Shown piece after piece: positions 54,074-63,992 of a DNA stretch of 64,000 nucleotides. Position 1 is the stretch's first letter; every line of letters begins with the position of its first letter. The notes beneath the pieces were generated by a model that worked only from the letters and a program-made list of their open reading frames with translations, was not told the DNA's origin and ran no database searches. This DNA comes from Aureispira anguillae. Its GTDB lineage: Bacteria > Bacteroidota > Bacteroidia > Chitinophagales > Saprospiraceae. The stretch lies in assembly GCF_026000115.1 (NCBI RefSeq), contig NZ_AP026867.1, positions 2,325,501 through 2,389,500 of the forward strand, written 5' to 3'. The translations under genes were made by a program, and so were the position numbers.

Positions 54074-54283
54074 CAAAAAACGTTAAGCTTTTTATTCCTA
54101 TTCTTCCTTTCATTAAAATCACTCGATATTTCACATTTTTTTTTGTAACTTATGAGTTTATCACAGATATTACTTTAATTTATTCAAACCTGATTGTCAA
54201 TCACATAAACCCCAGAATCATCTTTATAAAATGTAGCCCCTAATTTCCTTTTTTGTATTTTTTATAGTTTAAATTTATTAAAT

Positions 54284-55861
54284 ATGATTTGTCCTGACAA
54301 AAAACCAACTATTATAAGCTCTAAATTTACACAGAAACATTTATTCATAGGGCTTAACTTTTTATTCTTTTCTACCCTCTCTTATTCCCAAAATGTAGGT
54401 ATTGGTACAGCAAGTCCAACAGAAAAACTCCATGTTGTTGGAAATGCTCGTATTACGGCTTTATCTAATCCTGGTACAATTGGTGATCGAATGGTAACAG
54501 TAGATGCCAATGGAGTACTGGGAACACAAGCACTCCCTGCTACAGTAACTGCTGGCAACGGTCTAATAAGCACCATTACGGCTCCTCCATTTACACTAGA
54601 ATTAGATGTTGTTGCAGAAAATGGACTGACCACTAATCCAGATAATATTCGTCTTGGAGGTTCTTTGCTAGAAGACACTAGAATTACGCATGACATTTAT
54701 AATTTAATACACGAATTAAACAGTTCTGGAGATTTTCATATTGCTACTGGCGGTAGCAATAGGTTTTCGGTCTTGGACAATGGGCGTACTACCGTAGGAA
54801 GTACCGCCAATGCAGGGCGCTTTAATGTAACAGGCGATTCCTATTTTTCAGACGATCTATTCCTAAGAGATGGAGCTGTTGACAATGGAGATATTTTGGT
54901 TAGAATTTATGATTCTTCTGATGACGGAATTATTGATATTTATGAAAATAATGCCTACAACATTCGATTACATGGAAATGGTCCTAGTATTTTTAATGAG
55001 CAGGGAATCAACACCAATGACTTTAGAATAGAAACCTCAGGGCAAGCCAATATGTTTTTTATAGATGCTGGAACCAATAGAATTGGCATAAGAACCAACA
55101 CCCCTGCAAGCATGCTAGAAATGAGCAATGGAGGAGTTGCTGTTGGGGCTAATGCTATGGCAGACTATGAAAATGCTGGAGCCGATGGTGTTGCACTTTC
55201 AGGGCATAATCAAGGAGCCACCAATCCATACAATGCGGTAGAAGGTATTAGCAATTATGGTGGTACCGCTTTTATTACAGCTGGCGTTTTTGGCTTAGCT
55301 ATTAATGCGAGTCAAACGCATAGAGCGATAGGTGTTCGAGGAGCAGCCAATGGAAGGGATGGTGTTGGCGTTCGTGGTTCTAGGCAAAATACAGGTGGTA
55401 CAGTAGGTTGGGGAGGCATTTTTTATAACGATTTAGGGTATACGGGCTTTTTTGGTGCTGCTTCTGACGAAAAAGCAAAGAAAAATATCCAACCCATACA
55501 AAAAGCCCTGACAATTGTTCATCAACTCAATCCTGTCACCTACTATTTTGATTTAGAAACCTATCCTAATATGGGCTTAAATACAGAAATGGAATATGGG
55601 TTCATTGCTCAAGAGGTCCAAGCTATCTTGCCTGAGATTGTACGCAAAAAAAACTTAAGTACTGATGCCTGTCAAAAAATTAACAACCAACAAGCAACAA
55701 AAGAAAACCATGAATCTTTTGTTGTTATGGACTATACCCGCATTATTCCAATTTTAACAAAGGCTATAAAAGAACAGCAAAGTATTATTGATAATCAAAA
55801 TCAACGCATCCTAAAATTGGAAGCAATAACGAAGCAAATCCAACATAGCCAAACAAAATAA
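54284..55861 (+). CDS. Secreted protein with C-terminal S74 (endosialidase chaperone) domain
   Basis: This 525-residue protein has an N-terminal signal region (HLFIGLNFLFFSTLSYSQ) after a short basic lead. The body is made of beta-rich repeats like those of tail-spike proteins: VGIGTASPTEKLHVVGNARI and MLEMSNGGVAVGANAMADYE. The end (about 400-525) is an S74 intramolecular chaperone domain: SDEKAKKNIQPIQKALTIVH, EYGFIAQEVQAILPEIV, then a coiled coil. In this family the chaperone trimerises the fibre and may be cleaved off. It stands alone, far from any phage gene, so it is more likely a host surface fibre. Confidence 0.82.
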   Translation: MICPDKKPTIISSKFTQKHLFIGLNFLFFSTLSYSQNVGIGTASPTEKLHVVGNARITALSNPGTIGDRMVTVDANGVLGTQALPATVTAGNGLISTITAPPFTLELDVVAENGLTTNPDNIRLGGSLLEDTRITHDIYNLIHELNSSGDFHIATGGSNRFSVLDNGRTTVGSTANAGRFNVTGDSYFSDDLFLRDGAVDNGDILVRIYDSSDDGIIDIYENNAYNIRLHGNGPSIFNEQGINTNDFRIETSGQANMFFIDAGTNRIGIRTNTPASMLEMSNGGVAVGANAMADYENAGADGVALSGHNQGATNPYNAVEGISNYGGTAFITAGVFGLAINASQTHRAIGVRGAANGRDGVGVRGSRQNTGGTVGWGGIFYNDLGYTGFFGAASDEKAKKNIQPIQKALTIVHQLNPVTYYFDLETYPNMGLNTEMEYGFIAQEVQAILPEIVRKKNLSTDACQKINNQQATKENHESFVVMDYTRIIPILTKAIKEQQSIIDNQNQRILKLEAITKQIQHSQTK

Positions 55862-56037
55862 GCTTTATTGCAGTCTGTTTAATAGAACCTTAAGACATTG
55901 TTTATCTTTAGATGCATTTACCCTTTTTGTGAATGCATCTCTTTTTTTGAATAGCAAATGTATTGGTTTATCAACAAAAATAATTACTTTTGTTTTACTA
56001 GAAACAAAACTGTGCACATATTTGTTCTTTTTAAATT

Positions 56038-57186
56038 ATGACTAGTATGGCAAAATCAATATACTATCCAACCCCAAAAAACGAATTGGAAGTTCGTTCT
56101 AATATTGTTCTAAAATACTTTTCCAAATGGTCTAGTTCGTTAATTACCAATATAAAAACGGAGCAGTTGGAAGAAAAATTTGCTGTGGTAGATCTCGCTG
56201 CTGGATGGGAATTAGAAGAACATAATGATGCCATCATCACTAAACTTTTGGATTGGGCAACCTCTCAGCCTCAATTGAGAAATATGCTGTCCACTATTAT
56301 TAATGACCGAGACGAACAGCAAATTGCAACGATTACCAAACACTTAACGACAATCCATCATATCGAGTTATTAAGATTTTCGCCTCACATTCATTTTTCG
56401 GAAGTGGACAACAAACTACAGGCAGCTATCTCCTCGATAAAAACATTACCAACTTTAGTCTTAGCCAATTGGGGTACCTATAAAGGATTAAGTTTTGAAT
56501 TCCTTTACAACTTAGTCCACCAAAGTAAAAGTGATTGTTTACTCTTGTTTGATTATAAAAAGATGAGTAGTTTTATCCATAAAAAAAACAAACAAGAAGA
56601 GTTAGCTCGACTTTTGGGAGCCAAAACCAGTACTGAATTACAACAAGTATTAAAAAAACGATGTTCTGCCTTAAAAAAAGAAGAACTCATCACCAAGGCA
56701 TTCGAAAAGAAGTTAAAAAGTACGATGGGCAAAGGGCTTCTCAATCCTTTAAAGTTCAAATTTTATGACCATAAAAATAAAGCAAGTCACTTTTTATATT
56801 TTCTAACCCAAAACCAAGAGGCTTACACCTTGATGAGAGAGATTTTCTGCTCAGAAAGCCAAATTATAGAAGATGGCATTGGCAACTTAGCCTATAACCC
56901 CAACAAAGGAGCTCAACAAAAAATAACAAGCCCAACGCTTTTTGGTTCTATGTTTGAATTGGAGCAAGAATTGCTAAAAACCTACCAATCTCAGACCTTG
57001 CAAATAATAGATATTTATGAAAATCATCATTTGGGGCGATCATTGATTAAAAAAAATTATATTGATGCATTGCTCAACCTAGAAAAAAAGAATAAGATTA
57101 CCGTTACTCGCAAACGTCGTCCACGCATTGGTCTAAACAATCCGCTCCATCTCGGCGACAAAGTTTTTGTATCCTTTAATAAGTAA
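56038..57186 (+). CDS. TcmP-like (three-Cys-motif partner) protein, tentative
   Basis: This 382-residue cytoplasmic protein opens with VRSNIVLKYFSKWSSSL and FAVVDLAAGWELEEHNDAII, which resembles the start of three-Cys-motif partner (TcmP) proteins. It has a central TLVLANWGTYKGL and DCLLLFDYKKMSSF. A C-terminal winged-helix-like end (IIDIYENHHLGRSLIKKNYI, then NLEKKNKITVTRKRRP) also fits. TcmP proteins usually sit beside a three-Cys-motif partner and are linked to defence-like loci. No partner is present here. The family call comes from pattern memory and is moderate. Confidence 0.5.
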   Translation: MTSMAKSIYYPTPKNELEVRSNIVLKYFSKWSSSLITNIKTEQLEEKFAVVDLAAGWELEEHNDAIITKLLDWATSQPQLRNMLSTIINDRDEQQIATITKHLTTIHHIELLRFSPHIHFSEVDNKLQAAISSIKTLPTLVLANWGTYKGLSFEFLYNLVHQSKSDCLLLFDYKKMSSFIHKKNKQEELARLLGAKTSTELQQVLKKRCSALKKEELITKAFEKKLKSTMGKGLLNPLKFKFYDHKNKASHFLYFLTQNQEAYTLMREIFCSESQIIEDGIGNLAYNPNKGAQQKITSPTLFGSMFELEQELLKTYQSQTLQIIDIYENHHLGRSLIKKNYIDALLNLEKKNKITVTRKRRPRIGLNNPLHLGDKVFVSFNK

Positions 57187-57322
57187 GCAAAATTAACACA
57201 ACTCATTAATGATTAATCCATTTGTACCAATCGTTATGCATTAAACTGCTGAATATTTTTTGATTTTTACAAAAAAATAGCCGACTACTACTTGAAAAAA
57301 TGCTTTAATTATTGTTTTTTGG

Positions 57323-58249
57323 GTGGGTGATTCTATTTTTTCTAACAAAAGAATTTTAGCTATTTCTTTTCTCGTTTATATAGCCTTTCGTTTGCTTGTT
57401 TTGTTGTTTCGTATAATGCCTTTTTGGTTATTATACCGACTTTCTGATTTTACCTACTTATTGTTATATAAAATTATTGGGTATAGAAAAAAAGTCGTTC
57501 GCAAAAATCTCAAAAATGCGTTTCCTCAAAAAACAGCTAAAGAACTAAAAACAATAGAAAAGAAATTCTACCAGCACCTTTTTGATATTTTACTAGAAGG
57601 CATCAAAGGTTTTTCCTTATCTAAAGAAACCTTACTAAAACGACAAAAGTATCTCACTCCTGACTTGCCCCAAAGTATCATAGACAAAGGAAAATCTGCC
57701 TTGATTGTAGGCGGCCATTATGGCAATTGGGAATGGGGAGGCATGAGTGCTTCTTTTCATGTTAGCACCGATGTTGTTGTTCTCTTTTCCCCTATAAAAA
57801 ACCCATACATTGACCGATACATCAAAGCTTCTCGTGGAAGTTATGATACGTTTTTCTGGGCTAGCCCACAGGCTCCTAGAGCGTTTAAGGCGTACAAAGA
57901 CAAAAAAGCAACCTTTGTGCTAATTGCCGACCAGTCTCCAAGCAATCCAAAACGTGCACATTGGCTTCCCTTTTTAAATCAGGATACTGCTGTTTTGCGT
58001 GGTCCTGCCTCTTATGCTCACAATTATAACATTCCTTTATTGTTCATTGATATACAACGGGTAAAAAGAGGCTATTACACCATGGCCGTTTCAGTCATAA
58101 CAGAACATCCGCAAGACCATAGCCCTCAAGAACTATCAGCCATGTATATGCAAAAACTAGAAGGGCTTATTCTTAAACGTCCCGAATTGTGGCTTTGGTC
58201 GCATCGACGTTGGAAACATAGCAGATCAAATGAATCAACAGTAAACTAA
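57323..58249 (+). CDS. LpxL/HtrB-type lysophospholipid acyltransferase
   Basis: This 308-residue inner-membrane acyltransferase belongs to the lipid A late-acyltransferase family. A membrane helix (about 12-35) precedes the catalytic motif VGGHYGNWEWGG (His and Glu of the H-x4-D/E type, about residue 131-142), and DQSPSNPKRAHW and LWSHRRWKH follow. It would add an acyl chain to lipid A or a related lipid. The frame starts at a GTG (57323); no in-frame ATG precedes it, and the first internal ATG would remove the helix. Confidence 0.85.
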   Translation: MGDSIFSNKRILAISFLVYIAFRLLVLLFRIMPFWLLYRLSDFTYLLLYKIIGYRKKVVRKNLKNAFPQKTAKELKTIEKKFYQHLFDILLEGIKGFSLSKETLLKRQKYLTPDLPQSIIDKGKSALIVGGHYGNWEWGGMSASFHVSTDVVVLFSPIKNPYIDRYIKASRGSYDTFFWASPQAPRAFKAYKDKKATFVLIADQSPSNPKRAHWLPFLNQDTAVLRGPASYAHNYNIPLLFIDIQRVKRGYYTMAVSVITEHPQDHSPQELSAMYMQKLEGLILKRPELWLWSHRRWKHSRSNESTVN

Positions 58250-58572
58250 GATTTAGACCATCTTTTTTCAACACTCTGCTAAAAAAACATACAATAACAG
58301 CTTGCGATGCACCAACAGGTGCTCCATAAGTTAACAAACGAAGTATTATTTTTCATAAAATGAATAAAACTCGTTATATTTAGAGCAACTCAAAACTCCT
58401 TGATGCTTTATTTAAAAGCAAATCGATTGTCCTTCAATCCATTAATCGTGTGCTAGAAAGCCTCCCCCCCCTTACAGTTTGATTTTTATTCTTACTAATT
58501 CATAAGTTTTTAATAAAAAATAGCTCTTTTTTTCTCTTTAAGGCAGAAAAAACCAAGCTATTATTAAAGTAA
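58250..58572. other. Intergenic region, no gene seen
   Basis: These 323 AT-rich bases hold no convincing coding frame. They include a run of eight Cs at 58464-58471 and a tiny hairpin GCACC-aaca-GGTGC (58309-58322). Neither is supported as a functional site. A repeat element follows at 58573. Confidence 0.4.
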
Positions 58573-58700
58573 TACTCCGTTAATTAGCTCGTTACACTCG
58601 TGAGATATTTTTTTGCATAGCTTTAGCTACAAACTAGCGCAGTTAGTACGCTAACGCTTATGGTTTGCTTTGCTCATGTATTCGATTGATTAACGGAGGA
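58573..58700. repeat. MITE-like element with CTCCGTTAAT ends
   Basis: CTCCGTTAAT (58575-58584) pairs perfectly with ATTAACGGAG (58689-58698). The interior holds smaller inverted repeats, for example GTTAG-tacg-CTAAC, and a GCTCGTTACACTCGTGAGATA segment like the one in the element at 10842-10982. It lies 30 bp before the giant subtilase gene and carries no open reading frame. Confidence 0.6.
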
Positions 58701-58730
58701 ATATAGAACAGAACACACAAAAAAACAAGT

Positions 58731-61700
58731 ATGAAATACTTCTTAACACTGCTATTTACCTATAGTTTTCTCTTTTTAACTGCCCAAAAGGATTATACAA
58801 TTCTACTTTCTAAGGGTAATATTTTGCTCTCTAAAGATGTACAAACCGAATGGGAACGATTAAAAAACAATCCTCAATTTGTGGTCAACAATCAATTGTA
58901 TGTCTTAATCCAATTGGACGACATTCCCAATACCGAAGAAAAAAGAAATCTACAACAACAAGGAATTCAACTTTTGCACTATATTCCTAATTATGCGTGG
59001 ATAGCAAGCATTTCTAAAGGGCTTACAAGCTCAGCCATTCAAAATGCCAAGATTCGAGGAATTTCTGAATTTAAAAGCACTTGGAAAATGTCTTCTCAGT
59101 TAGAAAATGCAATCATCCCTTCTTATGCTGGCAATATAGAGTTGCTTTCTACTCGGATTTTGTTTTGGAAAGGTGCTAATGGTTCTAATTATACCTCTTT
59201 GTGTGAAGCAGCTGATTTAAAGGTTGAAAACAGTAGTTCAAAATGGTCTTGGGTTGAGGTCAATAGCGACTGGAAAAGCCTGATGGAATTTGCCAAACAT
59301 CCCTTGGTTCAATATATTGAATTCCCCGACCCTCCACAAGAAAATGAGTTCCAAAATGAAATAACTTTAATCCAAAGCAACTACATTTCTAATAATCCCG
59401 CACAAGGACTATTTTTTGATGGAACAGGAGTTCAGATTGCCGTCAACGAAGGTGGGATTATAGATTCTGCCCATCAAGCTAATTTTAAAGGTCGATTGGA
59501 TCGAAGCTTAGAATCAGGGAATGCTTCTGGGCACAAAACGGGTGTTGGAAGGCGCATGGCTAGTGCAGGAAACATCAACCCTGATTTGCGAGGTACTGCC
59601 TTTGGTGCCCACTTACATTCTGGGGGAATCAACTTCAGCAATGCCGCTTCTAATGGAATCAACATTATCAACAACTCTTTTGGATGGGGCTGTATTGGCG
59701 CAGGAACGACAAGTACTTATAATTCTGGAGCAGCCAACAATGACAATTTAGTCCGAACCCATCCTTCTTTTATGATTACTTATTCTGCTGGAAATATGGG
59801 CGGCAGTGATTGTGGATATGGCAATGGAACAGCAGGCGCTGGCTGGGCAAATATTACAGGCTTAACCAAATCGGGAAAAAATATATTTGCAGTGGGTGCC
59901 TTGGGAACCAATGGCAATTTAACAGGATTTAGTAGCCGAGGCCCTGCTTGGGATGGGCGAATTTTACCCGATATTTGTGCGACGGGTCCTGGTGGGACAT
60001 CTCATGCTTCACCCAACCTTGCAGGTGTTTTTGCTCAATTGATGCACGCCTACAAAAGTCACCATTCTGGCTTAATGCCCAAATCAGGGTTGCTCAAAGC
60101 CATTCTAATGAATAGTGCCGACGATATGCTTAAACCTGGTCCTGATTTTAAGTCTGGATATGGGAAAATTAACGCTAGAAAAGCTTATCATACCATCGCC
60201 CAGAATCATTTTTTGACAGACAGTATTACACAAGGAGCGACGAATACTCATTCTATCACTGTTCCTCCAAATGTAAAAGAGGTTAGAGTAATGGTTTATT
60301 GGACCGATTATGAAGCCGTTGCAGGTATTACAAGTCGTGCTTTAGTCAATAATTTGGACATGCAGCTAGAAGATCCCAATGCCGTCCAATGGCAACCTTG
60401 GGTACTAAATCCTAGCCCTGACTCAGCCCTGTTAGAACTACCAGCCGTTCGAGCGGTTGATTCACTGAATAATGTCGAACAGGTAAGTTTGTTCAATCCG
60501 ATTACAGGCAATTATACACTACGAGTAAACGGAAGCATGGTACCACAAGGGCCACAAGAATATTTTGTAGTTTATGAGTATATTTTTGATGAATTATGGG
60601 TTACTTATCCCTTGGGAGGGGAACATTTTACCCCCAATACCAACCAACGCATCCGATGGGATAGCCAAGGAGACAGCTCCAATACCTTTGATTTATTTTA
60701 TTCTATTGACAATGGCGTTAATTGGTCAACAATTGTTACAGGGTTGGCAGCCAATAATAGGTTTTACGATTGGACCGTTCCAGATAGCTGTTCATCCCAA
60801 GCATTAATTCGAGTAGATCGTGGAGCTTTGACAGCCGTTAGTGACACCACTTTCCATATTTTAGCATCTCCTCAGAATCTAGCCATTATTTGGTCTTGTG
60901 GCGATTCTAGCCTACTCACTTGGGATAGCATCCCCAACGCAGATGGTTACATCCTTTATAAATTGGGAGCACAGTATATGGATTCTATTGCCTATACCTC
61001 CGCTACTTCAATCATTTTAAACAACCTATCTTTATTAGAAGCTGATTATTTGGCGATTGCTGCTGTCAAAAACAACGCACTCAGCCAAAGAAGTATTGCT
61101 ATAGAACGCAGCCCAACCAACTTTAATTGCATGCCCAATGACATTGCCTTAACGCATATCCTTGCCCCTGGTGGTTCTGCACTTCCTTCTTGCCTTTCTA
61201 ACCAACTAACCATCAAAGTAAATGTGCGTAATTTGGGTGTAAATGCCCTTCATAATATTCCCATCGCTTACAGTTTGGACGGAGCTGCACCTATATTCGA
61301 TACCATTACAAGTTATTTGCCAACAGGAGCCACCGCTCAACTTGCTTTTAGCAGCCCAATTAATCTATCGCTAGGTCATCACTCGTTGGACGTTTGGACA
61401 CATTACCCTGCTGATGGAAATCTGCTGAATGATAGTTTGAGCGATAGCTTAGTTGTTTATAATAATAGTCCTGCCACCCTGCCTCTAATGGAATCTTTTG
61501 ATTCATTTATAACTTGTAGTACTGCTTGGGGCTGTGAAATGGACACCTGTAATTTAACACAAGGCTGGTACAACCTGTCTAATCTGCAAGACGATGATAT
61601 TGATTGGCGAACCGATGCCAATGGAACCGCTACAGGAGGTACAGGACCTAGTGGCGACCACAGTTCTTCTACTGGAAATTATCTGTACTTAGAAGGCTCT

Positions 61701-62309
61701 GGTAATAGTGGCTCTGGTTGTATCAATAAAGAAGCTATTTTGCATTCCCCTTGTATAGACCTAAGCAATAGCAGTCAGGCAAGTGCTTCTTTTTGGTATC
61801 ATGCTTATGGATCAAGTATCGGTGCCTTGCATGTAGATGTTGTTGCTGATGGGCATTTGCACAAAGACGTTATCGCTCCCATTGTCGGAAATCAGGGAGA
61901 TCAATGGGATTCACTTTTTGTAGATTTATCTGCTTTTGTAGGACAACAAATTATTATAGTAATTAGAGGCTATACGGGGAATGGTTATCGTTCCGATTTA
62001 GCCATTGATGACATCAATATTTCCGCACAGCAAGTTATTACCCATCATCCTACGACAACAAAAAAACAGACATTAATTAATGTATTTCCCAATCCCAATA
62101 ATGGGCAACTAAACATTGATTTAGGGAACAGCACGAACAAAGCAACTGTTCAAACTTTTAATACGCTAGGAAAAAACATACACCAACAAATCTATCAAAA
62201 TCAACAACTTATTTCGCTAACAATAAACCAGCCTGCTGGAATGTATATGGTCTGTATAAAAACAGACGATGGTGAAACGCATATTTTTAAAATTATAAAA
62301 AGATCATAA
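58731..62309 (+). CDS. Giant S8-family protease-like protein with T9SS sorting domain
   Basis: This 1192-residue secreted protein has a signal peptide (KYFLTLLFTYSFLFLTAQ), a roughly 190-residue propeptide-like region, and an S8 domain (about 228-490). The His (SGHKTGVG, H268), the oxyanion Asn (INNSFG) and the Ser (GGTSHASP, S424) are present. The catalytic Asp position reads VNEGG, with Glu at 240, in place of the usual Asp. After the protease come fibronectin/Ig-like beta domains (about 500-920), a MAM/jelly-roll-like domain (about 930-1100; SFWYHAYGSSIGALHVDVV) and a T9SS type A sorting domain (NVFPNPNNGQ to the end). Activity is therefore uncertain. Confidence 0.88.
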   Translation: MKYFLTLLFTYSFLFLTAQKDYTILLSKGNILLSKDVQTEWERLKNNPQFVVNNQLYVLIQLDDIPNTEEKRNLQQQGIQLLHYIPNYAWIASISKGLTSSAIQNAKIRGISEFKSTWKMSSQLENAIIPSYAGNIELLSTRILFWKGANGSNYTSLCEAADLKVENSSSKWSWVEVNSDWKSLMEFAKHPLVQYIEFPDPPQENEFQNEITLIQSNYISNNPAQGLFFDGTGVQIAVNEGGIIDSAHQANFKGRLDRSLESGNASGHKTGVGRRMASAGNINPDLRGTAFGAHLHSGGINFSNAASNGINIINNSFGWGCIGAGTTSTYNSGAANNDNLVRTHPSFMITYSAGNMGGSDCGYGNGTAGAGWANITGLTKSGKNIFAVGALGTNGNLTGFSSRGPAWDGRILPDICATGPGGTSHASPNLAGVFAQLMHAYKSHHSGLMPKSGLLKAILMNSADDMLKPGPDFKSGYGKINARKAYHTIAQNHFLTDSITQGATNTHSITVPPNVKEVRVMVYWTDYEAVAGITSRALVNNLDMQLEDPNAVQWQPWVLNPSPDSALLELPAVRAVDSLNNVEQVSLFNPITGNYTLRVNGSMVPQGPQEYFVVYEYIFDELWVTYPLGGEHFTPNTNQRIRWDSQGDSSNTFDLFYSIDNGVNWSTIVTGLAANNRFYDWTVPDSCSSQALIRVDRGALTAVSDTTFHILASPQNLAIIWSCGDSSLLTWDSIPNADGYILYKLGAQYMDSIAYTSATSIILNNLSLLEADYLAIAAVKNNALSQRSIAIERSPTNFNCMPNDIALTHILAPGGSALPSCLSNQLTIKVNVRNLGVNALHNIPIAYSLDGAAPIFDTITSYLPTGATAQLAFSSPINLSLGHHSLDVWTHYPADGNLLNDSLSDSLVVYNNSPATLPLMESFDSFITCSTAWGCEMDTCNLTQGWYNLSNLQDDDIDWRTDANGTATGGTGPSGDHSSSTGNYLYLEGSGNSGSGCINKEAILHSPCIDLSNSSQASASFWYHAYGSSIGALHVDVVADGHLHKDVIAPIVGNQGDQWDSLFVDLSAFVGQQIIIVIRGYTGNGYRSDLAIDDINISAQQVITHHPTTTKKQTLINVFPNPNNGQLNIDLGNSTNKATVQTFNTLGKNIHQQIYQNQQLISLTINQPAGMYMVCIKTDDGETHIFKIIKRS

Positions 62310-62310
62310 A

Positions 62311-63306
62311 ATGTCCAAGATTTTAATTTTAGGTGGAGCTAATTTTGTTGGGCGAAATTTATTAAATGAGCTGCAAAAAAGCAAGAAACACCAAATTACC
62401 TTATTCAATAGAGGAAGGACAAATTCTGAACTTTTTCCAGAATTTGAACGCATTGTAGGAGACAGAAACAGTCAAGACGTACAACAACTCGCTCAACAAG
62501 ATTGGGATTACATCATTGATATATCCTGTTATTATCCTGCTTCTTTGGCTGCTATCTTAAAAACGATTTCATTCAAACAACTAAAACGATATATTTTTGT
62601 ATCTACTTGTTCGGTATACAATCATAAACAATATCCCTCTGACCAACCTACGTTAGAAGATGACCCTATTCTATCCTGTACCAAAGAACAAGAAACTTCA
62701 GAACTTCCTGCCGCTTATGGCGAAAAGAAAGTTGCTTGTGAACAACTTTTGGCTGCTGCTGGAATAGATTATATCAGCCTGCGCCCTGGGCTTATCTATG
62801 GTGCTTATGATTATACCGATCGATTTTATTATTGGCTTTATCAAGTTCAAAAAAAGGATTGCCTCCTCCTTCCCAACAATGGAGCTTCCCTTTTTTCAGT
62901 TACTTATATTGACGATTTGGTTCAGGCAATTCTAGAAGCACTAAGCCACCCCAAACCTTCCAAGCTATACAATGTCATTAGCCAAACGCAAATTTCTATT
63001 CAAAAAATTGTCGATACCGCTTGCTCATTGTTGGATAAAGCCCCCAAAAGGGTCAATGCGCCAGCAACTTTTTTGCAGGAACAGAAGATAAGCGAGTGGA
63101 TAGAAATGCCAATTTGGGTAGATGGAAATTACTTTACCTTTTCCAATCAAAAATTAGTGACCGATTTTTCTTTTAAGTTGAGTGATTGGACAGCGAGTGT
63201 AGCTGCTACGATAGCCTATTATCAAGCACTAGATTGGCCAGTTCCTACTTATGGCATTAGCGAAGAACAGCGATTAGACTTGTTAGACTTATTAACGACT
63301 GCCTAA
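62311..63306 (+). CDS. NAD-dependent epimerase/dehydratase (SDR family)
   Basis: This 331-residue Rossmann-fold enzyme of the extended SDR type has the nucleotide motif GGANFVGRNLL (8-18), ISCYYPASL, FVSTCSVYN, the catalytic YGEKK (Tyr-x3-Lys) and RPGLIYGAYDYTDRFYYW. The exact substrate, often a nucleotide sugar, cannot be read. Its ATG is 1 bp after the stop of the giant S8 gene, so the two are in one operon despite unrelated roles. Confidence 0.85.
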   Translation: MSKILILGGANFVGRNLLNELQKSKKHQITLFNRGRTNSELFPEFERIVGDRNSQDVQQLAQQDWDYIIDISCYYPASLAAILKTISFKQLKRYIFVSTCSVYNHKQYPSDQPTLEDDPILSCTKEQETSELPAAYGEKKVACEQLLAAAGIDYISLRPGLIYGAYDYTDRFYYWLYQVQKKDCLLLPNNGASLFSVTYIDDLVQAILEALSHPKPSKLYNVISQTQISIQKIVDTACSLLDKAPKRVNAPATFLQEQKISEWIEMPIWVDGNYFTFSNQKLVTDFSFKLSDWTASVAATIAYYQALDWPVPTYGISEEQRLDLLDLLTTA

Positions 63307-63315
63307 TGAATACGG

Positions 63316-63347
63316 CCCATTTGAAAACAAACCTATTTTCAAATGGG
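63316..63347. terminator. Bidirectional hairpin between convergent genes
   Basis: CCCATTTGAAAA (63316-63327) pairs perfectly with TTTTCAAATGGG (63336-63347) across an 8-nt loop. It lies 10 nt after the epimerase stop and 7 nt before the end of the convergent minus-strand gene. A T-rich tract follows on the plus strand. Confidence 0.7.
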
Positions 63348-63353
63348 TCTAAT

Positions 63354-63992
63354 TTAATTTTTAATTTCTTCTTTGATTTTAGTAGAAGACTTTTGGTAGG
63401 TCTGTCTCATTACTTTATACGCAAATTCTTCAATAGCTTCTTGCTGCTGTTTAGGGTTTTTCATCTCTACAATTTCCAATATCTTCCGTTGACCACTGGG
63501 TGAGCTAATAATTCCCCTAGCATAGCCAGAAGAATAATTTTCATATTTTTCTATTGTTGATTCTACCAAAGAGTTATAATTTGAAAAACTTCGTCTCACC
63601 GTCGCCAATTGCCGACTTAATGTTTTTTTCTTTGCTTCCGCCAATTCCTTTTCGTGCTTTATTTCCATCAATTCTTGATTGATGATTTCCTTCTCTATTT
63701 TTGCACTATCTCTCCCCATCTTCAACTGAGCTAATTCAAAGGCCAAGGTCGCCTTTTCAGTTTTATATTGCTGAATTTCATTTTTTGTCAAAGCCTTCTC
63801 TAATGCTTCAATTTTATCCACATTATCTTGATTTACTTTAGCAAAATACTGGTAAAATCCTACCGCAGTAGTAATGACAATCGTCAGGGCAGAGACTAGA
63901 ATTGTTAAATAGGCTGGTTTTAACCAATCTGGTTTGCTCAATTGCTTCACCTCTTGCCTTAGTTTTTCTAATTTTAATTCTTCTTCTGTCAT
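63354..63992 (-). CDS. Membrane-anchored coiled-coil protein of unknown function
   Basis: This 212-residue protein has a hydrophilic N-terminus, one membrane helix (about 28-48, AYLTILVSALTIVITTAVGF), then a long coiled coil (about 55-135, Lys/Glu-rich heptads) and a helical C-terminus. No family is recognised. Such single-pass coiled-coil proteins often hold assemblies at the membrane. The gene starts at ATG 63992, close to the window edge, so its upstream neighbours are not visible. Confidence 0.6.
   Translation of the reverse strand: MTEEELKLEKLRQEVKQLSKPDWLKPAYLTILVSALTIVITTAVGFYQYFAKVNQDNVDKIEALEKALTKNEIQQYKTEKATLAFELAQLKMGRDSAKIEKEIINQELMEIKHEKELAEAKKKTLSRQLATVRRSFSNYNSLVESTIEKYENYSSGYARGIISSPSGQRKILEIVEMKNPKQQQEAIEEFAYKVMRQTYQKSSTKIKEEIKN

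Noticed and set aside
54100-54283. Possible cobalamin riboswitch upstream of the FecB-like gene
   Set aside because: No B12-box (GCCACTG) or supporting stem structure is visible.
58464-58471. Run of eight Cs that might be a phase-variable tract
   Set aside because: It lies about 260 bp from the next start codon and outside any promoter or coding frame.
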